From contig JAVLUZ010000737.1 in the NCBI GenBank assembly GCA_036768485.1, forward strand, positions 124,001-188,000: 64,000 bases of DNA, in the 5' to 3' direction. Below, one piece after another: positions 25,501 through 32,092 of the stretch. Source of the stretch: Mermis nigrescens (Eukaryota; Nematoda; Enoplea; Mermithida; Mermithidae). Below the pieces are notes generated by a model, which was not told the DNA's origin, did not search any database, and saw only the letters and a program-made list of their open reading frames with translations. Both the position numbers and the translations under genes were made by a program. Positions within the stretch are counted from its first letter, which is position 1. The number at the start of each line of letters is the position of its first letter.

Positions 25501-25693
25501 TAAAAAACAGCCGGACCACGTTTCGATACTCTTCGTACGATCCACCGTAGAAATCGTTAATTTTAGCCATGTCTTTGACATTCATAGCCACAGTGAAGCC
25601 GTCCAGAATCACGAAAGAATTATTGAGATTGACGTCTTGGAAGAGATGCAAATTTTCACGATATAGAAACGTAGCCAATCCGCGAATTCCCAT
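1280..25693 (-). CDS. ASTE1: Asteroid/ASTE1-like protein, copy A (5 exons, apparently intact)
   Basis: The model joins minus-strand exons 25693-25387, 19762-19301, 10763-10380, 5103-4594 and 1593-1280. Together they give 1977 nt (658 aa plus stop) with no internal stop. All four introns (5.6, 8.5, 5.3 and 3.0 kb) have GT donors and AG acceptors and are phase 1. What is seen: an XPG-type N terminus starting MGIRGLATFL, an XPG-I-like segment with LANEKCCPIMSRNSDF, an ASTE1-like WMLQAYARGSVSDLLL stretch and a C-terminal SIVHSLCEW...WLNACLSFPLE block. These match the order and spacing of ASTE1, which is usually about 680 aa. In vertebrates ASTE1 is reported as a structure-specific nuclease acting with shieldin in double-strand-break repair. 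Drosophila asteroid was linked genetically to EGF-receptor signalling. Several metal-ligand positions are altered here, so nuclease activity is doubtful. Copy B is divergently oriented 20.7 kb away. Confidence 0.85.
1690..2219 (-). mobile_element. F1 MITE (outer) with a second F1 copy inserted
   Basis: The outer copy runs from CACGCATGGG to CCCACCTTG, flanked by GAGGGAAC / GCGGGAAC (7 of 8 match). It is in the orientation with GCCC ends to the left. Its left end is split at 1706/1977 by the inner copy (1707-1976). The inserted DNA lies in intron 4 of copy A, near exon 5. F1 elements contain characteristic stretches CATTTTTCGACGTTTCTCAT, GCACTATCC and GAATTCTGGGG, and no coding capacity. Confidence 0.85.
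1707..1976 (+). mobile_element. F1 MITE (inner), 8-bp TSD GTGTGGGG
   Basis: A complete 270-bp copy starts CATACGTGGGCAGC and ends GCCCAGGTGTG. It is bounded by the exact duplication GTGTGGGG at 1699-1706 and 1977-1984, which lies inside the terminus of the outer F1 copy. Short poly-G runs around 1731-1744 and 1916-1924 are typical of the family. Confidence 0.9.
2321..2481 (-). mobile_element. F1 MITE, internally deleted
   Basis: It starts CACACCTGAGCG and ends near CCCACGTAT, with the usual GAATTCTGGGG-type and AAAGGTC-type blocks shortened. No convincing target duplication remains. The following 2490-2939 stretch (CGCGGATTTAGAGGGG ... GGTCCGCCACTG) looks like a degraded member of the CAGTGGCGGATC family. 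Confidence 0.6.
3243..3491 (-). mobile_element. F1 MITE, TSD AGCATGAC/CGCATGAC
   Basis: This 249-bp copy runs from CACACCTGGCC to CCCACGTATG. The flanking octamers at 3235-3242 and 3492-3499 match at 7 of 8 positions. It lies in intron 4 of copy A. The stretches on either side (2500-3240 and 3500-4590) are other degraded repeats, including AAA/TTT-rich segments with GCGCTTCGC motifs. I see no gene in them. Confidence 0.85.
4594..5103 (-). CDS. ASTE1: ASTE1 copy A, exon 4
   Basis: A CTAATTTCAG acceptor precedes 5103 and a GACG|GTTAGT donor follows 4594 (510 nt, phase 1 to 1, open throughout). The segment begins around HQIMFPILPDDFTKQCS and carries IRKRVYGICTKQDC, the LTDGLGLKGDF stretch, then FFLYITKYWKEN and the helical-looking ALSVCLYALLSKYCQ. 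It corresponds to the C-terminal half of ASTE1. Copy B has the same exon with a frameshift, so copy A supplies the reference frame. Confidence 0.8.
5745..6665. repeat. Inverted pair of 18-bp minisatellite arrays (possible fold-back element)
   Basis: From 5749 to about 5905 there are nine or so units of ACAACCGCCACATAATTC type. From about 6505 to 6660 the reverse-complement unit (GCGGCGGTTGTGAATTATG type) is repeated about nine times. The 580-bp spacer has no ORF of note. Two tandem arrays of the same unit in opposite orientation flanking a spacer resemble the architecture of FB-type elements. I could not find a clear target duplication. The short plus-strand ORFs here are artefacts of the repeat. 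A 28-bp direct repeat (GTATGTGCGTTGCTAACCAT type) lies just upstream at 5680-5730. Confidence 0.65.
6684..6853. mobile_element. 170-bp MITE with TATAGTCTGTTTCACATA termini
   Basis: The perfect 18-bp terminal inverted repeats TATAGTCTGTTTCACATA / TATGTGAAACAGACTATA enclose about 135 bp without coding capacity. TA dinucleotides at the ends suggest a TA-targeting (mariner-like) element. A related element is at 13726-13920. Confidence 0.75.
6952..8026. mobile_element. About 1.07-kb TIR element, GCCGGTGTCACACCT ends
   Basis: The left end GCCGGTGTCACACCT (6952) and right end AGGTGTGACACCGGC (8026) are exact inverted repeats. Subterminal copies of CCGGACACTTTAAGG-type sequence occur at 6975-7010 and 7848-7905. 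No transposase similarity is visible inside, so it is probably non-autonomous. I found no clear target duplication. It lies in intron 3 of copy A. Confidence 0.6.
8135..8370 (+). repeat. GGTT/GGCT-rich simple repeat
   Basis: Degenerate (GGTTGGTTGGCTAGTT)n fills the interval. It opens a Trp/Leu/Val-rich frame that mimics a membrane protein (WLVGWLVG-like), but this is a low-complexity artefact without start context, splice signals or family match. Confidence 0.8.
8421..8801. mobile_element. 381-bp hAT-like element, TSD CTCCCAAA
   Basis: Termini CACACCTGGGTAATGCC / CCATTGCCCAGGTATG form imperfect inverted repeats. They are flanked by an exact 8-bp duplication, CTCCCAAA, at 8413-8420 and 8802-8809. 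Inside are repeated 'GACCCACCTTTTTCAG'-type units (8610-8750). It seems to sit inside a second element with similar ends (CATACCTGGGCAAT at about 8090, CATTGCCCACCTGTG at about 8917). The ends resemble F1 but the body is different. Confidence 0.75.
9686..10017. mobile_element. 332-bp hAT-type MITE, CAGTGTTTTTTAGCGCC ends
   Basis: The left terminus CAGTGTTTTTTAGCGCC and right terminus GGCGCTAAAAGAACAGTG are inverted repeats of the CAGNG type usual for hAT elements. They are flanked by TAAACGAC / TGAACGAC (7 of 8). GCGC-rich subterminal repeats (CATTAGCGC) recur inside. No ORF. Confidence 0.75.
10380..10763 (-). CDS. ASTE1: ASTE1 copy A, exon 3
   Basis: The exon runs from a TGTTTTAAG acceptor (before 10763) to a TTAA|GTATGT donor (after 10380), 384 nt, phase 1 to phase 1. 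The core is WLSEKSSADEILNPIVDQLF, followed near the end by VPKWMLQAYARGSVSDLL. The latter matches the Leu-Pro-Glu-Trp-Val-Leu stretch of ASTE1 and WMLQEYARGSLSAMLL of copy B. The acceptor does not lie where copy B's does: at the homologous position copy A lacks an AG, so A probably uses an upstream site that adds a few residues (NMVGCES). That start is the least certain boundary of the model. Confidence 0.75.
11280..11580 (-). mobile_element. F2 repeat copy (about 0.3 kb)
   Basis: This is a second dispersed family. One end reads (reverse strand) CATAGATGCAGAGCGTGGTC. The body has the marker stretches GGAAACTGTGAAATAATGTAG, TTTTAACGCTATTTAAGCC and TTTTTGAAGTCATTCTGGCC. Related copies are noted near 12844-13015, 20940-21150, 26160-26310, 37997-38220, 43150-43345, 48770-49000 and 55265-55700. 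Its ends (CATAGATGCACAG / CACGTGCATG) are reminiscent of hAT-like MITEs, but I could not confirm target duplications. Confidence 0.55.
13103..13362 (+). mobile_element. F1 MITE, TSD CCCCTAAG
   Basis: A complete 260-bp copy runs from CATAGGTGGGCAGC to CGCCCATGTGTG, with the exact duplication CCCCTAAG at 13095-13102 and 13363-13370. It lies in intron 2 of copy A. The sequence between exon 3 and here (10764-13090) holds only degraded repeats, including F2 copies. I see no gene there. Confidence 0.9.
13726..13920. mobile_element. MITE with TAGAGTCTGTTTCACGAAACC termini
   Basis: The left end TAGAGTCTGTTTCACGAAACC and right end AAGGTTTCGTGAAATCGACTA are imperfect inverted repeats about 195 bp apart. 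The end motif (TCTGTTTCAC) is shared with the element at 6684-6853. It abuts the first satellite block, which begins at 13921. Confidence 0.6.
15385..17345 (+). mobile_element. hAT transposon remnant, TSD CTGGAGTC, with a nested element
   Basis: The ends TAGGTATGTTCCGGTT / AACCGGCACATCCCTA are inverted, and an exact 8-bp duplication CTGGAGTC lies at 15377-15384 and 17346-17353. Subterminal arrays of GGTTCCGGTT fill 15388-15560 and 17180-17335. A plus-strand fragment (15757-15847 and 16926-17036) encodes LLQWLKEKSKNLPILAFIAK, then after the inserted DNA PATSVPSEQLFSCAG, a classic hAT C-terminal dimerisation motif. Most of the transposase is missing, so the element is dead. It split satellite block 1. 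Confidence 0.88.
15848..16917 (+). mobile_element. CAGTGGCGGATC-family element nested in the hAT transposase, TSD CTTGCAGC
   Basis: This 1070-bp element has ends CATTGGTGGATCTAGGATTT / GGGGCGGG...AACCCTG. The exact duplication CTTGCAGC at 15840-15847 and 16918-16925 lies in the hAT coding sequence and disrupts the Leu-Ala-Ala-Pro-Ala-Thr region. Internal sequence has repeated 'GCGAAGCGCC' palindromes and GTACAAAG(A/G) blocks. It is related to the copy at 20173-20776. No transposase of its own is visible. Confidence 0.88.
18434..19246. mobile_element. Long-TIR (about 190 bp) TA-flanked element, copy 1
   Basis: The left arm (GCAAAGAAAAATGCTCGGAT...) and right arm (reverse complement, ending CTTTGC) are about 190 bp each and flanked by TA on both sides, as for Tc1/mariner-type elements. 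The roughly 430-bp centre lacks an ORF. The right end is only 53 bp from the exon 2 donor of copy A. Related copies are at 23109-23830 and 35590-37555. Confidence 0.75.
19301..19762 (-). CDS. ASTE1: ASTE1 copy A, exon 2 (XPG-I-like region)
   Basis: A GTCAAATTCAG acceptor precedes 19762 and a GATTG|GTGAGA donor follows 19301, phase 1 on both sides (462 nt). The encoded segment contains SDYYKFIVRLANEK and CCPIMSRNSDFFLLDVKFG. These align with the ASTE1 XPG-I segment, where the family has Glu-Ala-Asp before the LAN motif and Asp-Ser-Asp after it. Here the Glu position is Asp, the following Asp is Tyr, and Asp-Ser-Asp is Asn-Ser-Asp. A long-TIR transposon ends 53 bp beyond the donor. Confidence 0.85.
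19801..19950 (+). mobile_element. F1 MITE, short, TSD GTCAGTAC/GTCAGGAC
   Basis: This 150-bp internally deleted copy runs from CATACGTAGGCTGC to CGCCCATGTATG, with 7 of 8 flanking bases duplicated (19793-19800, 19951-19958). It sits 39 bp upstream of the exon 2 acceptor region of copy A. Confidence 0.75.
20173..20776 (+). mobile_element. CAGTGGCGGATC-family element, TSD GATGTAAC
   Basis: This 604-bp element has ends CAGTGGCGGATCTAGGATTT / CCCCCTTAAATCCGCCCTTG and an exact 8-bp duplication GATGTAAC at 20165-20172 and 20777-20784. The interior matches 16550-16900 closely (a TTTATAGCATTTGATGCGAA block), so the two are the same family with different internal deletions. Intron 1 of copy A. Confidence 0.88.
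21205..23108 (+). repeat. Satellite-like repeat block 2 (GTGTAAAGTTTACAC family)
   Basis: It starts with the same leader as block 1 (ATAGGTGGCACG ... GGGTACCCCTAAGACCTGTG) and carries the same units with GTTTACACTCAACAGTG. It has no insertion and is the shortest full block. It is followed directly by a long-TIR element, as in block 1. Small ORFs in both strands are repeat-derived. Confidence 0.6.
23109..23830. mobile_element. Long-TIR element, copy 2
   Basis: About 180-bp inverted arms (left from GCAAAAAAATGCTCC, right ending CTTTGC) enclose about 350 bp. TA is seen at the left and TT at the right flank. Arms match copies 1 and 3, including the GGAACAAAAAA and TCTGCGG landmarks. Confidence 0.7.
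24380..24611 (-). mobile_element. F1 MITE, TSD CTTTTAAC
   Basis: A 232-bp copy runs from CACACTTGGGCG to CCCAAGTATG, with exact duplication CTTTTAAC at 24372-24379 and 24612-24619. The surroundings (23831-25386, intron 1 of copy A) are otherwise non-coding, with an F2-like stretch at 24190-24370. Confidence 0.9.
25387..25693 (-). CDS. ASTE1: ASTE1 copy A, exon 1 (XPG N-terminal region)
   Basis: I chose the ATG at 25693-25691 because it begins MGIRGL, the invariant start of XPG/ASTE1 proteins, and because copy B starts at the same place. The frame is open further upstream but unlike the family. Residues about 33-42 (ILDGFTVAMN) hold the first FEN1-type metal-ligand Asp. The IVVFENSF stretch replaces the second Asp by Glu. 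The exon ends after the first base of a codon at a GCG|GTATGA donor, giving 102 codons plus 1 nt. Beyond the donor the frame runs into repeat sequence with no family similarity. Confidence 0.85.
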
Positions 25694-25799
25694 TGTTTCA
25701 ATCTCCGTTGACTTAAAAACAAAAATGCCTGGTGGATCACGAATAAGAAGACGACGAAGAAGGAACAATATGTCAGTCATACGAAGTTATAAAATATAA

Positions 25800-28195
25800 A
25801 AGAAAAAAATAAAAAATATTCAAAAAAATTGAATATGTAAAACACGCGGAATTTTCTTCTAGCACAGACCGAAGTACAAAAAAGCAAATTCTCTAAAAAC
25901 ATACTTTGGCTTGATTCTTTGATGTGTTAAAAAGCAATGAAAAACTGATCAATGCTCGCTTTTTGAGGCAACATTTTTTTTAAAAAAAAACTTAATAAGG
26001 AAAGGCATTTCAAATTTGTTCAGCCTTAGCGAACTAAATCAACGCGGTCGCGCAATACAAATCGATTGAATAGGACGCCGAGAACGAGTTGTTAAAAATC
26101 AACCTCGCAATTACTTTATATGTAATCAGCAGACATGTACGCAAGAGGAATGGAAGAATAAGAAATTTCCGGAGGAAAATAAGTCAATACAAAAATGGTT
26201 GAAAATGAACGGAAACTGTTGGTTAACGTCATTTTTACGCTATTCGAAGATTTATACCAGCTTTTAAGGCCATTTAGTTTTTAAAAACGTTATTCGGTTG
26301 ACCCCTCCCATCCATAGAGAAAGCCTAAGCAACTTCGGAAGCGAAGCTGGAACAAAAGCCTAGTCAGATAATTAAAATATTCAGACGAGAAATGGTATGG
26401 AAAGATTACGAAAGAAATATATAGCTGAAAACACTGACAAAAAACTGAAGCGAACACGAAACGCTTTTTTTCCTACGCATCGAAACCAAGGCAATGGGAT
26501 AAGAGCGAATTGTGACTGAATCACGTCATCAGACATTCATACATACATACCACCTATAACATTGGTAGTAGGTATTCTATGGTATTTCATGGTAGGTGGT
26601 ACCTATGCACCCACTGCACTACATAGCTTAGCTAGGAACATTAAATCACTTGCCTTATGAATTGCAATGCCTGTGTACACTGTGTTATACGTACGCACAA
26701 CAAGAGGTATAGGTACGTGAGTAGAATGAGAATTTTCAAAGCGAGTTAAAATTTTCGGGCAAATTGGCCGGAAAGATTCAGCAAAAACAAACGCTCCGCC
26801 TGACCTTCTCCAGACCTGGCTGATCCTTCTCCCACACCCAAACTGCTGTGCATCTGTGGTCCCAGAAGGACAAGAGATTAATTTTTCTGGTGAAGATAAA
26901 AAAATTATTTCAAAAATGGACGAAAATAAAGTTTTTCGCTAAAAGGCTAAGAACTAACGCAATGAAGTAGGATATCTTCGCTTTTCACGTGTTTTTTAAA
27001 TTCACGATCGTCGATATCACGCACGATATGACAGGAGCATAACTTCATTGCAATAGCATCAGATGGGGTCAAGGCTTGGGGTCGATTAGTGAAGTTTTTG
27101 AGTTAAACTAGCCTGAAAAACTTGTATACCTAAGTGTAGCCTTAAAACTAGCAACCCAGTTTTTGATTATTTTCAAATAATGTTGCAAAAAGATTCGTTT
27201 TTAATTAAGTTTTGTCATCATTCTGCCTCATTTAACTGTGGTTGTTTTAGTTGACGATATATCAAAACGGAACATCGTCAAAGACGTGTTTTTGAGCCGT
27301 CGTTAACGGAACAATATCTTTCTTTCGAGAGTCGTTGTTAACGAGAACGATATTATTTCTGGTATCGTGAAAACATCGTCCTGTACAAATTATCCCACGG
27401 GAGGGATTTAAAATGATTTTTGACCTGCGGTGATCATCATTTCTCAAGTTTTCCGGCTTTTTGCGCCAGATAATACCGTTTAATAATATTGTATCTACTT
27501 TCTTGGCGGCCCGTAACCCATATTTTCGCTCGGGAAATAGGTTTTAGACGATTTCTAGAGGAGCAGAAAGAGCTTTTTCGTCACAGTTTTTCCATTTCCA
27601 AGCATAGAATTTCAAAATTTTAGAGAAATTCTGCGTCAAATGCTATAAATATAGGCGACCGAGCAGTAATTCAAGCTTCTTAAGGTTCACCCGCTTATGA
27701 TTTCTTAAATTTTCCGGGCGCTTCGTCTCAGATTTTTGCTAACAAAAAAAATTAATGATTTTTCTGAACATGATTGTCGAAAAAGTATAGAGAACTTTGA
27801 AAAAGTGGTGTGCCATAAATGATTCTACTTGGAAGAAGACAGCGCAATACGCCAAAAAAACGCTGTTCCACACGTGAAGGGCAAATTTTTTAATCTATTT
27901 TCGGCTTTTTTAGGAAAAGTTGGCTGCCCTCCCCTTGGAAAATTATAGATTCACCACTGTTTGATCCAACTTACAAGTGTGCTGAGGAGGCGCTAGCTGA
28001 GTGGGATTGAATGTACAACAGACAGACCCGATCCTCGCGGCAGCCACTCATGATCGTGGGGAATTGGGAGACTAAAAACCCAGAATCTAAAAACTCCAGC
28101 ACAAAAATCGATAACCCCAAAATTGAATTTTTGGCTTGTTTTTTTTGGGATTTTCCATCAGAATTGGCTGCTACCCATGTATGGTCCTAAACTGG
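25800..28195. other. Upstream/intergenic stretch without recognisable genes
   Basis: This lies just upstream of copy A and would contain its promoter and any 5' exon, but I cannot point to a specific element. An F2-like fragment is at 26160-26310, another end at about 26850. GTCGTTAACG-rich sequence at 27250-27460 is echoed at 28590-28720. A CAGTGGTGAATC-type end at 27948-27959 marks the right edge of a CAGTGGCGGATC-family relative whose left end I could not find. Confidence 0.5.
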
Positions 28196-28206
28196 GGCCA
28201 CAGCAG

Positions 28207-28570
28207 CAGGCGCAGATTAAGAAGGGGCAGGGGCCGTTCCGCCCGTCGTAAAAAAATTTTGGGCGCGATAGAAGATAATCAGTATTTTTTATTATTTAAG
28301 CCATTTTTTATCACAATTTTTCAAATTTCTGCCGGCGTCGGGTAGTACTCATTAATGACATTTACTGATTTGGCTTTCTAAAAACTTTATTGTTACGTCA
28401 GCAGAGTATAGTTGATGTATAGGACATGGATCTTTTAATTTTCGCAACGATTTCTTGAAGACGGAAAACTGATACTTTAGGCGTAAGGAAGGATTTTTAG
28501 GGTCAATTTATGACACTCTTCGGAAAATTCGGGGGTACACATCGGCCCCCCTTCCCTAGATCCGCCACTG
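28207..28570 (+). mobile_element. CAGTGGCGGATC-family element, TSD CACAGCAG
   Basis: Ends CAGGCGCAGATTAAGAAGGG / CTAGATCCGCCACTG, 364 bp, exact duplication CACAGCAG at 28199-28206 and 28571-28578. The interior is A/T rich with no ORF beyond a few dozen codons. Confidence 0.85.
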
Positions 28571-28789
28571 CACAGCAGAAAAGGGCAGCCTTGTTCACGT
28601 TAACGACATTATTTGGGATCGTCGTTGTCCTTAACGAAACGTTTTTTTGGAAAAATATCGTCATGAAAACGGAAACGGTATCTTTTTCATTAACGACAAC
28701 AACGCTACATTCACCGCGAAAAATTACCATTTTTGATCTGTTTTTTAAATTTAGATAGTTGAGTAAGCTCAACAATTCTTTTTTAATTT

Positions 28790-29065
28790 TTTTGGTGAAG
28801 TGACTTTTTCTCCCGGAGGGTCAGTGAAAAGAGTGTAACAATTTGGGGTTGAAAAAACACACTTTGCTTTAGTTTTCGACATATTTATGTCTCCAAGTTC
28901 TCCTTATAAGAGTCCCAAAAAGCCAATTTATTGAAATGTACTAAGCTTCAAGGACTACACACGATGAACTTGACCGCGCTCGTATAAAGTGAATGCGAAG
29001 TTAGTTCTGTCGGTTTAATACTCCGTTTTCGAGGGGAGTAAACCCCCCCCGATAATTTATGGTCG
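28790..29065 (+). repeat. Truncated satellite-block fragment
   Basis: GTCAGTGAAAAGAGTGTAAC... through TTTTCGACATATTTATGTCT and the ACACGATGAACTTGACCGCG stretch parallels 21540-21720 of block 2. It lacks the rest of the block and ends in G/C-rich sequence before the F1 copy at 29109. Confidence 0.55.
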
Positions 29066-29108
29066 CAACCGTTTTGCTGGGGTGAATAGCCGTTATGGAA
29101 GTCGCAGC

Positions 29109-29365
29109 CATAGGTGGGCAGCACCGAAATTCGGGGGGGGGGCTTGAAAAATTTGGGAGGGGGATGAAAAAATTTTAAAGGTCAAAAAATGGTGTTAAAA
29201 GTGTTCGTATGGCGAAAAAAACACCATTTTTCGACGTTTCTCATCGAACACTATCCAATGGCATCATAAACTGCTAAAAAAGCAAAAATAATTTTCAGAG
29301 GGAAGGGGAGGGTATTTCAACTTCTGGGGGTTGCCTACCCCCGAACTCCCCCACGCCCACACGTG
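29109..29365 (+). mobile_element. F1 MITE, TSD GTCGCAGC
   Basis: A 257-bp copy runs from CATAGGTGGGCAGC to CGCCCACACGTG, with exact duplication GTCGCAGC at 29101-29108 and 29366-29373. Confidence 0.9.
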
Positions 29366-29903
29366 GTCGCAGCTAGTCTGTGGGGGTCGTAGCCGTTCTA
29401 GGGAGCGGGCCAAGCCCCCAAACCCCGCTTTAAGAAGACCTATGGAGAAAACCTCAACCGGATGATGTTATTTGTGGAAATAAGACAATATATGATTGAT
29501 GTTCTTTACTAATGGGGTGGACTTCATTGAGAATGAATCGCGTGACACTATTCCTATCGAAACTGGAAGACCGCTATCCGCTATAGTTTCGCATGAGCAT
29601 AAGATAAATAAAGAGATTTCGACTCGTGTAGAGATCAAGTGTGTTTTCGTTCCACAGTCAAAGTTTTGTAATAAGAATCAACAAATACTCAATTTTACTG
29701 ATTATAGGAAACAGTAAGCGCAAATTTATGAGATGAGTGGGTGGCGCAGCCACCCTCGTCGACATAGATGTGACGGGGCTCGAAATTCGGGGTGGGGGTC
29801 CCGGCCATTTTTAGGGTAGGAGGGGATAATTGACTTATGACTATCAATTTTTGGTCAAAAGGGGCCAAAAAGCCTTAAAAAAATGGGAAAAATATGTAAT
29901 GGC

Positions 29904-30165
29904 CATAATTGGGCAGCACCAAAATTCTGGGGGTGCAAGATTTTTCAAAGGTCATACAATGGCCGTAAAAATGGTGGTATGGTGAAAAACTCAATTTTCA
30001 ACGTTTCTAATCGAGCACTATCCATTGGCATCAAAAAATTGCGAAAAAACCAAAACAATTTTTAAAATTTGAATTCTGAGGGAACATTTTGATATCAGAG
30101 GGGGGTATCCAGGTTTCTGGGGGAGGGGGTGATGCATACCCCCAAACCCCCCACGCCCAGATGTG
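29904..30165 (+). mobile_element. F1 MITE without clear TSD
   Basis: It runs from CATAATTGGGCAGC to CGCCCAGATGTG, 262 bp, with all internal landmarks (TCATCGAGCACTATCC variant, GAATTCTGAGGG). Flanking octamers do not match, suggesting later rearrangement at one end. Confidence 0.75.
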
Positions 30166-30620
30166 GTAAAAACTCAATCAAAATTAGCGAATTCGCATGT
30201 GATAAATCCCCAGAGGAATTTTTATACCCCCATAATTCGTGATTCTTTAAAATTTTCCGGAAAATTAATAGAAAAAGTACATTTTTTTTTAGCGTTTTTA
30301 GCTATTAATATGCTCAAAAATGTAAAATTATTGGTTCTCTGCGCCATATACTCATTTATTAACTTTATTTTGTTCAGGTTGTTCTCATTTCTTTGATTTT
30401 TTAATTTTCATGTTTTTTAAGCTCTAGAAAAAATGATGGAGCATCGTCAAACGTCGAAAGGCGACGTTTTTGACGAGTATCTGCCATTTTTGGGCCCACA
30501 AAAGGCTCTTTAAGATTTTAACCCCCTCTAGATTTTCATGCTGTGCACGTCGTCTTCATGTGATGGATCTTTTTTCATGACAGAATATAAAATATAATTT
30601 TTTAAACTATTCTCAGTCAG

Positions 30621-31161
30621 TGTCCGTCGAAAGCAATAAAGGCGACAGATCAATTGTTCATTCCTTATGCAAATGGCAAACTGTTGCCGAAGCAGCAGGT
30701 TGGCTCAACGCCTGTCTAAATTTTCCGCTAGAGAAACTTAAAATCGAAGATCATTTCTCTAGCTCAGTGTGCTATCATTTGATCCGATCATTTGAACTTA
30801 ACCGGCGTATCTGTGCTTATGTTCCCCAGCTTTTTCAAGTGAGACCGCATAATCTTATCGTCGTTTCATCGAAAGTATACTCGTTGACATACGTGAGCAG
30901 CTCCAAAATTATTTGTGAGGGGTGCAAGACTTTTCAAAGGTCAAAAAATGGCCTTAAAAATGGTGCTATGGCGAAAAAAACACCACTTTTAACGTTTTCC
31001 ATCGAGCACTATCCATTGGCATCGAAAATTGCAAAAAAAAACAAAAAAATTTAAAAAATAAATTCTGGGGGGTATTTCTGGTTTTTCGAGGAAGGGGGGG
31101 GTTGCATACTCCCAAACCCCCCCACGCCCAGGTGTGGTCGTTGACGTCTCGAACGTTTTAA
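30621..31161 (+). pseudogene. ASTE1 copy C: isolated last exon interrupted by an F1 MITE
   Basis: DRSIVHSLCKWQTVAEAAGW, LNACLNFPLEKLKIEDHFSS and SVCYHLIRS are highly similar to copy A exon 5, on the opposite strand. DNA similarity extends into the upstream intron (a shared TGATGGATCTTTTTT tract), so this is a DNA-level duplicate, not a retrocopy. The ancestral TTTTCAG acceptor is lost (TTTAAA), but CTCAGTCAG just downstream could serve. No other asteroid exons are visible on this strand between 25.8 and 30.6 kb. An F1 element (30888-31136) lies within the C-terminal coding part. Read through, it would give a transposon-derived tail ending at 31054. Without it the frame stops a few codons later. 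Confidence 0.7.
30888..31136 (+). mobile_element. F1 MITE inside ASTE1 copy C, TSD CTCGTTGA/GTCGTTGA
   Basis: A 249-bp copy runs from CATACGTGAGCAGC to CGCCCAGGTGTG. The duplicated octamers (30880-30887, 31137-31144) match at 7 of 8. Sequence on both sides aligns with the 3' part of copy A exon 5, so it inserted within what was the terminal exon. Confidence 0.85.
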
Positions 31162-31854
31162 GCATATTGTAGTGTTGTGTTGTTCATTTTATATTCCAGT
31201 ATCTGCGGATCTTTGTTTTATTCGGTTGCTTTGAATCATCGATGAAATTAAAATTTGACATCTGCGTTGGTGTATGATCAAATTTTCGCCGTTTCGTTAT
31301 ATTTTTGTGACGCGGAAATCTTCAATTTTTTCGTTGTAAACTTTCAGCCCTTTGACAAATTTATTGTCGTAAAATTAGGCAATTCCATTTTTAATCAGAA
31401 ATCGTGTTGTTTCAATTTTGTCAAAACAATCGTGGCTTGCGTAGTTTTATTGTATAGAATTGTCTAGCTGCAGATTATATTTTTGTCGGCTAAGGTCAGT
31501 CCGAGAAATTAGGACACAAGGTATGTATGCATCAGCGTTATTTATTTATTACCTATTTCCTAGTCATTCATCACGTTTATTACTTTTTCGCCGCTGGTCA
31601 GGAAAAATTTGTAGATGGTGTCATATAAAGTGGGGCAGGCTGGAATTTCTATTAACTTTCTTGAAGCTAAATTTTATCTAGGCTAAAGACTTCATTTTTC
31701 TGTATAAAAAATAGGAGACCTCAAATGAGAGTAAAACGTCCTCGAACTTCACAGGCACAGGCGGCTGATTTAATAGTCACAATCACATTGTAATCTGCGC
31801 GCAACATAGATAAAACGAGGCTCGATTATTCTTCTGATGTACATATGCATAGAC

Positions 31855-32037
31855 ATAACCAGAGGGGGTCAGTGGGGTCTTTTGACCCCCCCCCAAAATG
31901 GAATCGTCACAAAAAAAATCAAAGGGGGGGGGGTGAAGGAAAATAAGCCATCTTTAAGTTGAATGTCGTTTTTTTACCATTTGAGACCCCCCAAAACTGT
32001 TCAGACACCCCCAAAATAACATCCTGGTTACGTCCCT
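31855..32037. mobile_element. Short C/G-tract element with ACCAG ends (tentative)
   Basis: CATAACCAGAGGGGGTCAGTGGGG at the left and CCTGGTTACGTCCCTGA at the right are weakly inverted. Poly-C and poly-G runs of 7-9 lie between them. A comparable small unit with CAGGCACATAGCTGTGGGG / CAGCTAAGTGCCTG ends is at about 984-1145. Neither has a confirmed target duplication. Confidence 0.35.
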
Positions 32038-32092
32038 GATATGTACTCGCTGCAAATCTAGCCCATTTCATTGATAGGTAGCGCGTTAGCGC

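Noticed and set aside
25800..28195. Search for a bidirectional promoter between the two asteroid copies
   Set aside because: The copies are 20.7 kb apart and both upstream regions are repeat-rich. I found no defined core-promoter element that I could defend.
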